Below, piece after piece: positions 17,881-28,270 of a stretch of 35,000 nucleotides of DNA. The notes beneath the pieces were generated by a model, which searched no databases, was not told the origin of the DNA, and was given only the letters and a program-made list of their open reading frames with translations. Position 1 is the first letter of the stretch. Every line of letters begins with the position of its first letter. This stretch comes from Prorocentrum cordatum. Lineage: Eukaryota; Sar; Dinophyceae; Prorocentrales; Prorocentraceae. Made by a program: the position numbers and the translations under genes. Location of the stretch: the NCBI GenBank assembly GCA_963575745.1, contig CAUYUJ010020537.1:90001-125000 (forward strand), written 5' to 3'.

Positions 17881-19900
17881 CTTTCGCGGTGGCCGAGTGC
17901 AGCGCAGGTGGCGCGCGCCCCAGGTGGGCTGCTCGCCGCGCGCGCGTTGCGTGCCGTGCGCTATCCATGATGGAGAAAGGTTCGTGCTGGCCTGCGCGCA
18001 GGGAAACGACCTTGGTGGCGGCAGCGTTGGCTATGGGGCTAGCATGAGGGACCGCATGTTAGCAGATGGGGTCGGCCAGGGGCGCGCGCTTGGTTGGGCC
18101 AGGCTGTGGCGCGCGCGCGTGGCGGGCCTTGCGCTGATCGCTGGACATGAAGCGATGTTCGGGCCTGGGGAGTAAAGTGGGCGCTGTGCGGTGGCCGCCT
18201 GGGTTCCGATGTTCACGTGGCCCCATCTCATGCCTAGCGGTTTGGGCCAACGCGCGATGCGCTTGGCGGGCGTTGCGTTGTCCACGCCTGGGAAAGCCGC
18301 CATGCTGATATGAAGACTGGCATGCGCCTGGAGCGGTGGCCGGTCGGGCTGCTGACGGCGCATTCGTCGCGCACTCGCCGATCGCGTGGTGTCGGCTTGA
18401 TCAGCACGTGACGCGCGCGTGGCTGGCCTTGCGTTAGCACCAGTTGGTGCGCAGCCACGTGGCCCGAGAAGCTAGAGTGACACCCCAGGCGCGGCCGATG
18501 TGACTTCAACATTCCGATGTGCCCATGACGCGCTATTCAGCTGGGCCAGGTCACGGCGCGCGAACATCGATAGATTTGCTTGGCCTACAGTCGAGCAGTG
18601 GCCATGGTGGCCATGAAGACAAAGTAACCCCGTGGGGCTGGCAGGTTTGATGTCGCAGTTATGGGCGCACGCGTACGCGTGCCCCCCGCCCACCCACCCA
18701 ACGCGCGCACACGCGCGCGCGCGCCCTGCGCAGACCGAACCACTGACCATGTGCTTGGACCACCGCAACATGTGCGCGCACGCGGTTGGCCCTGGCGCAG
18801 CAGCGCCAGGGGGTCGCCATGGCGACCTGGGGGAATGCAGCGACCCCTAAGCGATGGCCAGCGGCTGTCGACATGATCAGCGGCCCATGGCACGCCGTGC
18901 GCGGCGGGCACGCGGTGGAGCCCGCGCCGCCCGCGCTGGGGAAGTCGTCGCGTTGATGCTGGGATCGGCATGGGCCCTCGCCGATGACCGCGTGGGTTTC
19001 AATGGTGGCGCGCGTCCATCGCGCATCATCCAGCTGGGTCGGCACGCGGGGCGCGCGCGTGGCGGGCGTCAGGTGAGTCCGAACCCGATTGTTTCCCATG
19101 GTGGTTTGGAAGTTGACGCGGGCCAGCAGCGCTGCGCGGGCGGGCGCGATGGGCATTGCGGTTGCCGCAAATATCTGGATGTCGCCACGTTGGTTTGCGA
19201 GCGGAAGTGAAGCCGAAACGGTGGCCGACTGGAATCCGAAGCCAACGCCCGCCCGTCAGACCCCGTTCGGTTGGGCCAGCGCGCGGTGCGCGCGCGTGCG
19301 TGATGTGTTCAGGTTTACTCTCGCCACACACACATTCACATGTCGGCAAGGAAGTGTGCTATCTCCAGCGGGCCCAGCGAGCCGATTCCAAACTGCGTTT
19401 CGAAGTGGCATTGGCGTTCGACCACCACGTGCCAAACATATGGGCGACGCCGCTACGCGCGCGCGCGTGGTGGGTGCCTTGCCCACAAGGAAGCGCCACT
19501 GCTTGTTTGGAAACGAATGGGGCCCCTTCGCGGTGGCCGCTTGCAGTTCGCACCGAACGTGCGCCCTAGTCATGCCATTGGGTTGGGTCGGCGGGCTGCG
19601 CGCGCGGGGGCGGTGGCGAGTCCATTGCAGCCTTGCGCCGCTCAACGCCATCGGGCCCATGACGAATTACCGTGCACATTGCGTTGGGCAGTGCGCAGTG
19701 CGCAGTGTAGTGCGCTGCATACATGCCCTTACCATGTCCAGCGCGGCGTGGCGTGCTGGACTGGGCGTCGGTGGAACCCGCCAACTTTGGCTGGGAGGCC
19801 CGTGGGCCCAGCCCGTCGGGCTACGCTGTCGTATTCTGGGGAATGCACGCACGCTTGCGCAGATTCGTGCCCGCTGATTGCGCAAAACTATCGTGACGAT
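17880..19900 (-). repeat. about 155-bp interspersed array, orientation B
   Basis: The words of the 13990-17200 array occur here as reverse complements: CGGTGGCCG at about 17890, 18190, 18333, 19220 and 19531 (against CGGCCACCG on the left), CTAAGCGATGGCC near 18848, and TTGGGCC followed by GCGCGCGGTGCGCGCGCGTG near 19270. Core intervals are near 150 bp or multiples of it. Diverged copies, no gene supported. Confidence 0.65.
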
Positions 19901-19962
19901 TGCCAGATGGCCCCGACACAGGTGCATGGTTGTTGCAAATGGTTCTAGCGGCACGCACGTTG

Positions 19963-20003
19963 CTTATATATATATATATGTATAAATATGTACATGTATA
20001 TTT
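19963..20003. repeat. TA/TG microsatellite
   Basis: An AT-only stretch (TATATATATATATATG, then TATAAATATGTACATGTATA) at the outer edge of the orientation-B array. Confidence 0.9.
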
Positions 20004-20660
20004 GGGCTGATTGATCACAGACCAAGCGCGGTTCCACCGCGCGTGTGCTCACGAGATACACGGCCCAGTTGGGCGGTGCGAGGTTCCCAACCGCGTAACA
20101 AACCTGCTATTCGCGAATGTCGTTCGTTCGCTTAGTGCGTGTGTGCTGTTTTTTCTGTCTTATTGCCGCGGCTGCGACCACCACTGGGTTTGAGCATGTG
20201 CACCACCACTGTAGCACAGTGGTTGCGTACGCGTAGGCGCAATCATCATTGTCTCGTTCCGTAGCCGTGGTGGTCACGGCAGGCTTGCTTGAGTTGGTCA
20301 CAGGTTTCCCGCACTGGCGCTCCTGACAGAGCACGCACATGAAAGCGCCTCATGAAGGCAATGCCCATTGTATGTTGAAACAGCCTGCATCTTTCAGCGA
20401 CACGGCACAGCACGGACCACATAGCCCAGCATCGCATAGCATTTTATCGCACAGCATGCCATTTAGTTTTTGTTTGTTCATTCGACGGTTGCGTCACATA
20501 TGACATCACAGAAAACGTTGCATAACACTTGGTCGCTCAACATTACTAGTGCGACGTCGGTTGTGTCAAGTAGCGTGTTGTGTTAGCACCTCGTAGGTTG
20601 CACCGCATAGCTTGCACGTCAATCCGCAGATGCACGTTGCGCATGTGAACGCACCCTCTC
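20004..20660. other. unassigned single-copy stretch
   Basis: About 650 bp of lower GC than the arrays. A few slipped words occur (GCATCGCATAGCATTTTATCG near 20430). Short frames exist on both strands but none is convincing. Confidence 0.4.
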
Positions 20661-20664
20661 ATTG

Positions 20665-20860
20665 TTATTCATCCTCTTCCTCGCCGTCCTCCCTCTTCCT
20701 CCCCCTCTTCCCCCCGTCCTCCACGTTCCCCCCTCTCCTTTCCCTCCTCCTCACCCGCCTTTCTCTTCCTGTGGAGCCGTTCGGCGCCCTTTCGGCGGAT
20801 GTGGTGTGGCGATAGCCATTATGTTGATGATGGTGGTGATGATGACGATGATGGTGATAT
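20665..20860 (+). repeat. CT-rich tract followed by GAT repeats
   Basis: 20665-20765 is mostly CCTC/TTCC on the plus strand. 20818-20860 is GATGATGGTG-type. They lie beyond the 3' end of the small minus-strand exon at 20968. Confidence 0.8.
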
Positions 20861-20967
20861 GTTTAGCCTCTTCGCCTGATCAATGACATATTCACTTAAA
20901 GTACTGATCAGCGGGCCAGCTGCTGGACTTAGACTGGGACAGACAAGCAAACTGGGCACAGGCATGC

Positions 20968-21228
20968 TCAGATCAACACTTCAAGGTCAGGATCGCTCTC
21001 TGCGTCCGCTGCCTCCTGGTTGCCCAACGTTGCTTGATCACTGTCGTGTGCGAGCGCACTCTGGATGGTCCGACTAATCTGGTGCAGTTTGGTCTTGAAC
21101 TTACACATCCGAATTCTGAACCGCTTCGACCTGGCCCTCTCAACCGAAAGCTTCATCGCCAGCTGCGCCACCTTCCGCTGGGCCGAAGGGCTGAGCTTAG
21201 AGAACCAAACAGGTGGCATCTGGCGGGT
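20968..21228 (-). CDS. small basic protein or 3'-terminal exon of the large gene
   Basis: The minus-strand frame from ATG 21219 encodes 83 residues (MPPVWFSKLSPSAQRKVAQL, a basic stretch rich in Arg/Lys, ending DPDLEVLI and a stop). The frame is open upstream only to a TAG at 21249, and several AG sites lie between, including GAGAGCAG|ACC at 21229/21228, which is in phase 0. Composition and hydrophobic spacing look protein-like, unlike the repeats around it. The large gene upstream on the same strand ends GAGGAT|GTTGGATAA near 22320, so a phase-0 GT-AG intron could join the two. Read alone, it is a short hypothetical gene. No family is recognised. Confidence 0.5.
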   Translation of the reverse strand, partial: TRQMPPVWFSKLSPSAQRKVAQLAMKLSVERARSKRFRIRMCKFKTKLHQISRTIQSALAHDSDQATLGNQEAADAESDPDLEVLI

Positions 21229-21299
21229 CTGCTCTCGCGGAGGCGTCTATGTCGATTCTCCAAACAAATGGCGTTTGAGTCAAGATGCCTACAGAATGG

Positions 21300-21955
21300 T
21301 TGCAATGCTGGCGCTGACACGGTCATCTTGGCGCTGGCGTTGTGGCGCTAAAGCGCAAACATATGTAGTATTGTTGGTGGTGCCATTGCTGGCGTTGGCA
21401 TTGCTGACGCTTGCGATGGAACGATGATGCTGGCGCTGGCACGGTAATGCTGTCGCTGGCACGGCAATGCTGGCGCTGGCACGGTAAACATGTTGGAGTT
21501 GGTTTTCTTGGCGCTGACGCTGGCACGGCATTGCTGGCGCTGGCACGGGAAACATGTTGGTGTTGGTTGTATTGTCGCTGTCGCTGGCACGGCAATGCTG
21601 GCGCTGGCACGGTGAACATGTTGGCGTTGGGTTTGTTGGCGTTGTCGTTGGCACGGCAATGTTGTCGCTGGCACGGGAATCTTGTTGATGCTGATGTTGT
21701 TGGCGTTGTCGTTGGCACGGCAATGTTGGCGTTGGCACGGTGCAGATGTTGTTGGATTTGCTGTTGCCGTCGTTGGCACGGCCATGTTTGCTTTGGCACG
21801 GTAAACATGTTAGCGTTGGTTTTGTTGGCGTTGTCGTTGGCAGGGCAATGTTGGCGTTGGCACGGTGATGTTGATGTTGGCATTGTTGGCGCTGGCACGG
21901 TACCCCCGTTGCTTAAGTGGCACGGTGACGTTGGCGTTGCCACTTGCGTTGCACG
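21300..21955 (+). repeat. GGCACGG(C/T)AATG minisatellite
   Basis: Imperfect copies of an 18-21 bp unit close to GCGCTGGCACGGCAATGCTG, alternating with AACATGTTGG(T/C)GTTGG words that form a longer period. The repeat lies between the large gene and the small exon at 20968-21228, where an intron is possible. Frames on both strands (Gln/Ala-rich or Leu/Ala-rich) are repeat translations. Confidence 0.95.
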
Positions 21956-21959
21956 AACC

Positions 21960-22319
21960 CACAGGGAACAGCGAGGGGGAGAGAAGTGAAGTGAGACGCG
22001 AGGCGGGTTAGCAACCCGATCCCCAATCGGCCTCATGAGGATGGTGACCCCATCGGGTGGCATGGCCCGACGTCGGCACGAGGGCCCACGGGGACGTTGA
22101 TCCCACAGAGTCAACGATGGTGGGTCCCCAGGGTCGTACAGCAAAATGCCGAGACTGCCCCAGTGATGTTGATGATAACGTTGGATGTTGGTGATGATGA
22201 TGGTGATGATGATGGGAGATGCCGATGATAGTCGTCATGGCCCTTGTCATGCTGACATAGGGTCTCGGTGCTGATGGGCACATCACTTTTCATATTTTTC
22301 AATGCATTGCGCAGAGGTT
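21960..22319. other. unassigned, with GAT microsatellite
   Basis: 22166-22225 is a GATGTTGATGAT / GGTGATGATGATGG microsatellite. The rest is mixed DNA following the stop codon of the large gene on the minus strand. No gene is seen. Confidence 0.5.
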
Positions 22320-25300
22320 TTATCCAACATCCTCTGCTGCGTATGCGTCCACCTCTGCTGAGGTGGGCTTTCGGTGGCCCGCTTTATCTGCGGACTCAAA
22401 CGCCAGGCGCAGCCATGCGCCCAAATAATACTGCGCTGCGCGTGGGCCATATCGCTCTGTGCCCACGCGAACAGATCGAAACAGCCTGCACCTGCCATGG
22501 TTGACGTTGCAACAGTGCACACGGACGCCAACTGCTTGCAGGCCAGATGGTAACATGTGGGTCTCTCTCGTGACCCGCTGGCCCTCGATGAAATGCGCAA
22601 TTGCCTCCGCGCCAGCAAGCAATCCATCTCCCACGGGCGCTGGAGGGGGAACTGCAGGGGCGAGCTCGTCAACCTGCTGGCCGTCATCGCCCACGACGTC
22701 GTCGTCGCCAGCGATGTCGTCGCCGACGACGTCGTCCTCGAGCGGGATGGGGCCCATGACGGCGTCATCGATGATACCGTCACGCGGTGCATCCACACCG
22801 TCGTCCCCGACCACGTCATCAAGAATAGCTGGCACATCCACTTTCAGTTTTTTTGCAGGCATGTCAACGATTGCTGCAACATCATGCTCGCCATCTCCTT
22901 CCAAGGAGTTCAGAATGGCAATGTGCCTGGCAGATTTCTCGCCTGGCACTGCTTTGGATGGATCCTTGAGGAGCAATCGAAAAAACGAATCGGGCTCAGA
23001 TGATTTGAAAGGCTTGGCCCCCTTGTCAAAAAGGGCCTCCAGCGAGAGCAGAGCTAGCAAGTAATGTTTCCTACCAACATGCATGTTACGAGAATCGTAT
23101 GTCACAGCTCCGTCGTACTTCTCATACGCAACAACTTGGGCACACGATGTCCACCCAAGTGCCTCGAGATGGTCCAACAGAGACAACGTGGGCCATTGCA
23201 CTCTGGAGCCAGTAGGCGCTGCAACCCGAGGATCACATAAATCCAAGCAGCCTTCAATATCGCTTGGCACTGCCTGCCATTCCTTCAAGTTCTGTCTACA
23301 CTCAAACGACGCATCCATGAATTCAAAGAAATCGAACGGCCCTGGATCCTGGACAGGATAAGCGTGCACAACATCGGACTCCAATGGATTACCAACCCAT
23401 CGCTCCAAAAATTGCACATGTATAACGAAGGAGTCCGTGTCGCTGGCTTGCGTGTTTACAGTACGCACAAGTTTTGCGCGGACCTTCAAGCTCAACACCT
23501 GCATGTACACGCATGGAGGCTCGTCAACTTCATCGTCACCATGGCATTGGAACGAATAGTAGCCGTACTGCACAAGCAATTTGGACAGATATTCTGCAAG
23601 CAAGCTCGCCTCTCCGACAGCAAATCCTTCGACGTGCTTTTTCTTGGGACCCCGCCGTGGCGCACCACCGCCACCGCCACCGCTACCTCCTCCTCCTCCT
23701 CCTCCATCGTGTGGCTCATCATCCTCTGGGCCACCTGGCTCATCATGTTCTGCGTCACTCAGCACGCCGTCAACATGTCCACCTGCACTCGGCCCTGCAC
23801 CGTCATCGCCACCGCCTCCAGAGCCAGGCGCACTTGCGGGGGCTGCCACGCCATATCGCATGCAGCTCAAGTGCGTTGCCGTGTATGTTCTGGCAATAGC
23901 CCGAGATCGTTTCAGGCGAGATGGCGCCATGAGCGTAGAAGCTGCCCTTGGCGGTTGCAGCACTGACTTAGCGTTGGCCCAGTTCGTGTCAAGATTTACG
24001 TCTAAAGCGCTACAGAAACCACGGATGTCCTCAAGATTATTCTCGAGCCTGATGGAACTGGCGATCCAAGGAAAGGTGCCCCGCCGAGCTCGCAAGTGGT
24101 GGTGCCTAGCCACGGCATGGGGGCCCTCGGCAACAGTGTCATCCAAAGGTGCAAATCGAATGGAATCGATTTCTGCCTCCAGCTGAGGGCTGATGTTTTC
24201 CCCCCCTCTCGTTGATGTTATCTACTGCAGCACGCAATGGCGACCCTGGTCTCATGATGGCCAGAGTCACGGAATCATGGCAACATTGCGGATGCGCATT
24301 GAACAAGTCAATGCATCTTGATTTCATGCCAGGCGTATGCAACCTCCCCAAGATGTAAGGTAGATCGTTCAAGAATTTGAGCTTCAAGGACCCGAGGGCG
24401 AACGTGCTCCTCGCCAAGCCTTGGGCTTGGCGCAACAGTTGCTGGTCGGGGCCGAACCTGCCCTCCATCCAAGCATTGGCCTCGTTCAGCCCAGCCCTCA
24501 ACTTAGACATGCCGTGCTCGAAAGCAAAGCCTAGCACGCAACCAGATCGAGTGCAAAGATAGAATCCCACAGTGAATGCAGGGGGATGACCAGTGCAAAA
24601 CGGATTAGATCATTGAGCCACGAATTGAACCACATCATGACTTGGAATTGGAAGGGGAACGATTGACAACTCATGGCCCCAAGAACTATATCCAGACGGG
24701 TTTTGTCACGAATATCTCCAAATGCAGCTCTGGTGATGTGGCCCCTGGCCGACCAAATGAAACCGTCCAAGCAGGTCAGCACATGATAAAGTTTCTGCCA
24801 CCTCCACTCCGCAAAACTAGGCACATTCGACACCGATCCCACAAGAGCAGCTAGACCATGCAGTCCGTGTGCTCTCCAGTGCGTCTCTAAAGTGCGCCGT
24901 ACACCCTGGGACGCATATTCATTCACATGCACGCACGCACCTAGTTTTATATGTCCCACCTCCTACTCCTACTTCGTACTCCTACTTCTTACCTCCTGCC
25001 TCCAACCTCATCCCACCTCCTACATCCTGCTTCCTACTCCCCCCTCCCGCCTCCCACTGGCCTCGGAGATCCTTCGTCCTACCAGCTTCGAGGTACATAC
25101 CAGTTGCAGTCTGCATCATATGCCACTCCTACCTCCCACGCCGTGCGTCTCACCTCGTCTGGTCTGTTCCCCTCCTGTCTCGTACCTCCTGCCTTCGGCC
25201 TCTCACCGTTTACCTCCGAGACTTCTGCCAACCTCTTGACTCGTTCTTTCTACCTCCTCCTCCTCCTTCCTCGCACCATCGTCCGAGCTCCTACCTCTTA

Positions 25301-26973
25301 TTTCGTACACCCTACCTCCTATCTCCTGCCTGCCACCGCGAATGGATCCCAGGGTTCCCAACGTTTTCAAGGGGCGGCGGAAGGCAGGAGGTAGGAGGAG
25401 GGAGGAGGAGGGGCGTAAGAGGTAGGATGGAGACGCTGGCAATTGGGGGGTGGCGTGGATTCGAATGAATACGAACCTCATCTCTGAAGAGCGACGCCAA
25501 CGCCTTGATCCTCACGAGAAAGCGTGGGAACCACACAAGGGTATTACAGCCGCACCTGATAAGATTATCCACCTTGTGCCTCCAGCCAGGAATAACAATG
25601 GCACGCGGCAACAACAGCTGTCGCCTGGCAAGCACAAACTCGGCGCCAAGACACTGATAAAAATCAGGCAGACAGTCGTTCATGTTGGCGACCATGTATT
25701 CTGTCCCCATATCGGAGACCACGCCACGCACGCGATCGAGAACTTTGCGCATGACAGTTGCATTGCCGCCAAACACCAAGTGAATCTGCCACAATAGCGC
25801 AGCAGTCTTGGCAAGTGCCGAAAGCTGAGTTCTCATAAGAAGAACTGGGGCAAACATCCTGGAAAGAAACTCTCGGCCTGCAACGCGGACACGGTACGAG
25901 GCAGCTTGCATCTCCCAGCCTCTGCCTTGCGGACTGGAATCAACATACAGGTAGATGTCAACCTCATTCCAATTCATTGTGAGGAATAGTTGTCTGGTCA
26001 GGCGCATGGCAGTCCAGTCTGCTCTGACCCTGGCCGTGCGCAAGGTCTCGTACCTGATCAATCTCAAGCTGCGCTTTAATTCGATACGATCGAACCGTCC
26101 ACTCTCTGAGAACAGCCTGCTCCAAGCGATCGCGCCTTTAGCGGCGTGCCTGAGCGATCTCAGAGTGCAACTGGCATCCAGCCACGCCAAGACCAGAGAA
26201 GCATTTACAGAGTGGCGCCGTACTCCTGGCGCGACGCCTGCCTCAAGGGCTGGCAGGGCAGGCACGTGCTCCGCATGCCCTCGTCGGAACACTTTCAAGA
26301 TAGAAGGCCGCGGCCCGAACCTCAAGGTTTGTTTCATTCGCTTCGTCACCACATCGCAGCAAAACAACACTTGCATCATTCCCATCAGGCTCACAGCGAA
26401 CGATGGACATAGAACAACGGGTCCGCACATGGTGATGTCCCCATGCGCAACACGGATTTGCTCAACGTGTTCATCCCAGCTCCCGCGCACAGCATCTCCC
26501 TCCAAAGATCTGCACATACATATCTGCCCTTGCAGTGCGTCAAGGGCAACATTCAGGTTCACTGCATCGGGGTCGCAAGCGCGAGCCTCAAGCAACTCGA
26601 TGCATGTTACAGCTCTGTGCACCAGAACACCGTGACAAGCTTTACCTCGCAGTGCCGCCAACGATCTTCGCACAATGAGCTGATCGAGCTCACCAGGGAA
26701 GCGTCCAGAATCCCGCAGGGGGATCAGCTCCCAGTGGCCCAGGACAGCGCCGAACAGCCAATGCTGTCCGTCTTCAAAGCGGACGCCCTCGGCTCCCGAA
26801 TACTCGCTGGCGAACGGGCCGCCGCGCACGCCGAAGACGAACCAGAGCCCGTCGGGCCCGCGAAGGATCTCTCGGCCCCGACGCCTCCGCCGGCCCGCCG
26901 CTGCAGCCACGCCGTCGCCGCCGACGGCCGCGCCCTCCGCAGGGGCCTCGTCGCCGACGACATCGTCGTCCAT
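22320..26973 (-). CDS. large multi-exon gene, candidate RNase-H-fold transposase/integrase-like protein
   Basis: Exon 1 runs from ATG 26973 to 25477 (499 codons). The GT-AG phase-0 intron 25476-24906 joins it to exon 2 (24905-22320, TAA stop), giving about 1360 codons. Exon 2 needs two compensating one-base shifts, near the T4 run at 24597-24600 and at the G7 run at 24200-24206 (minus-strand bases). Visible parts: an acidic N-terminus; Arg28-32; YLYVDSSPQGRGWE with Asp345; SDMGTEYMVANM with Asp421; a Cys/His-poor helical part; APLDDTVAEGPHA near residue 753; a Gly-rich linker near 860-915; acidic DDVVGDD repeats near 1190-1247; and a late HCCNVNHGRC motif. Two widely spaced Asp in strand-like contexts plus a later acidic cluster resemble DDE/RNase-H-fold enzymes. 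That is inference from pattern only; I do not recognise the family. The shifts mean either a decaying copy or homopolymer sequencing error. Confidence 0.65.
24906..25476 (-). other. phase-0 GT-AG intron with TCCTACC repeats
   Basis: Minus-strand donor GATGAG|GTTCGT and acceptor GTCCCAG|GGTGTACGG. Both flanking frames are open up to the junction, and the join preserves frame (FRDE then GVRRTLETHW). The interior at 24950-25430 is a TCCTACCTCC minisatellite-like tract on the plus strand. Without splicing, the frame runs into this tract and then stops at 25312. Confidence 0.7.
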
Positions 26974-27052
26974 TCTTGCGACGCACACTGAGGAAACACA
27001 ATTGTGCGAAGCCCGTTTGGGTCAAAACGAGTTTGGGCAGAAATGGTTACGG
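26974..27052 (-). promoter_or_regulatory. 5' leader with possible tandem spliced-leader relics
   Basis: On the minus strand a CTCCTCC tract (27085-27053) is followed by CCGTAACCATTTCTGCCC and AAAC (27052-27031). This matches the first 12 bases of DinoSL at 11 positions and then more weakly. Abutting it, 27030-27015 reads TCGTTTTGACCCAAAC, about 10 of 15 to the DinoSL 3' part. A clean acceptor, TGTTTCCTCAG, ends at 26988, 15 bases before the ATG at 26973, and could be the present trans-splice site. Confidence 0.45.
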
Positions 27053-27725
27053 AGGAGGAAGGAGGAGGAGGGGGAGGAGGCGCACCCCAAACAGTGAGTG
27101 ACACGAGCGGGCATTGTTCGGGGGGGAGTTGTGGAAGAACGGGGCGCTGACCCCTTCCCGTGGGTCCGTGCCCCAAGAAACGCCAGGACCCCAACAGTGG
27201 ATTCGGCATTTCACTTGAGACATCCGCACACCATGCCACCCGTCATTTCGGACATTGTCTCAGCTTCGCATATGGTTGGCTGCAACGCTTGCAAATAGAA
27301 GGACAACCGCTTGAGACATCCTGACATTGTGACGAGCCACTCCGACCGAGCCCTCTACGCGTTGACTCGGCCACACGACCTGCGAGCGCAAGTGATAAAT
27401 TCACGCCGACCAGCCCCGATGGGACGTGGTCATGTGGCTTGTAAGCAGGGACATGCAAACCTGGTGTGACCAACTCGCGATTCAGCGGGAACCCATTGTT
27501 GGATTTGATTGTGTGTTGCTTTTGTTTGTTGGGGGGCGAGCAGGGGGCGGACTTCCGCGTCGTTTACCATCGACGGTGAGTTGTTGTGCTTTTTCGTGTT
27601 CGCATTGTTCATCGTTGTTTGGCTGTTGTTTGAGATGCGTATTAGTAAGTTTAAAATCTCGTCATTGCTCTTAGCGCGCAGTGCTAAAATCCTAAGTTAA
27701 GGGATCTTTTCCCTTTTTATGGAAA
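27053..27725. other. unassigned flank
   Basis: 27053-27085 is GAGGAGG-rich. The remainder, about 640 bp, is mixed single-copy DNA running to the right boundary motif. Short frames only. Confidence 0.4.
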
Positions 27726-27805
27726 CCCCCCGTCGGTTCACATAACCCCATCCCATTGACGGGAAAGTACCCTTAACCCTTGGAGAGTGTCTAGCCACCA
27801 TGACC
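27725..27805 (-). repeat. right copy of the boundary motif, inverted
   Basis: The reverse complement of this stretch reproduces the order of words in 7346-7445: CATG...TGGCTAG(A)CACTCTCCAA, GGTTAAGGGTACTTTC, CAATGGGATGG and TGTGAAC. By eye about three quarters of the core matches, apart from an 11-base length difference. The midpoint between the two copies is near 17.58 kb. Confidence 0.75.
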
Positions 27806-27807
27806 CC

Positions 27808-28270
27808 TGGCACATCGGGCATCCTCCCGGCTCGGATGGACCTGCCCGGGGCAATGCGCGGTCTCTCCCCCCCGCACCTCGGCCATCCTCGGGGCCGACG
27901 ATTCAGAAAGTGTTGCGAGCGAGCGATCCGGGGTAATGCGCGGTCTGGCGCGCCCCCCCCCCCCGCACCTCGGGCATCCTCCCGGCTCGGATGGGCCCGG
28001 GGCAATGCGCGGCTGCCCCCCCCCCCCCCCCCCACCTCGGGCATCCTCCCGGCTCGGATGGGCCTGAGGTAATGCGCGATCTGCCGGCGGCCTCCCCCCG
28101 CACCTCGGCCACCCTCCCGGACCAGGCCCGGGGCAATGCGCGGTCGGCCGACCCCCCCCCCCGCCCCCGCACATCGACCATCCCCCCGGCTCGAACGGAG
28201 CTCGGGCAGGGCGCGGTCTGCCGAGCACCCCGTAGCCTCGGCCATTCTGCCAGCTCGGCCCATGGGGGGC
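27808..28270 (+). repeat. about 70-bp array with long C-runs
   Basis: The word CGGGGCAATGCGCGG recurs at about 27848, 27929, 27999, 28066, 28131 and, more diverged, 28207. It is preceded by CATCCTCCCGGCTCGGATGG and followed by a C-run of 7-18 bases (18 C at 28016-28033). It starts immediately outside the right boundary motif. Confidence 0.85.

Noticed and set aside
13990-19950. Many 100-260-residue frames
   Set aside because: Explained by scarcity of stop codons in GC-rich diverged repeats; no frame stays coherent across neighbouring repeat units.
20263-20285. CCGTAGCC on the plus strand as a spliced leader
   Set aside because: Only the first eight bases match; the remainder (GTGGTGGTCAC) does not.
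21289-22144. Gln/Ala/Pro-rich frames resembling a mucin or adhesin
   Set aside because: Direct translation of the GGCACGGCAATG minisatellite.
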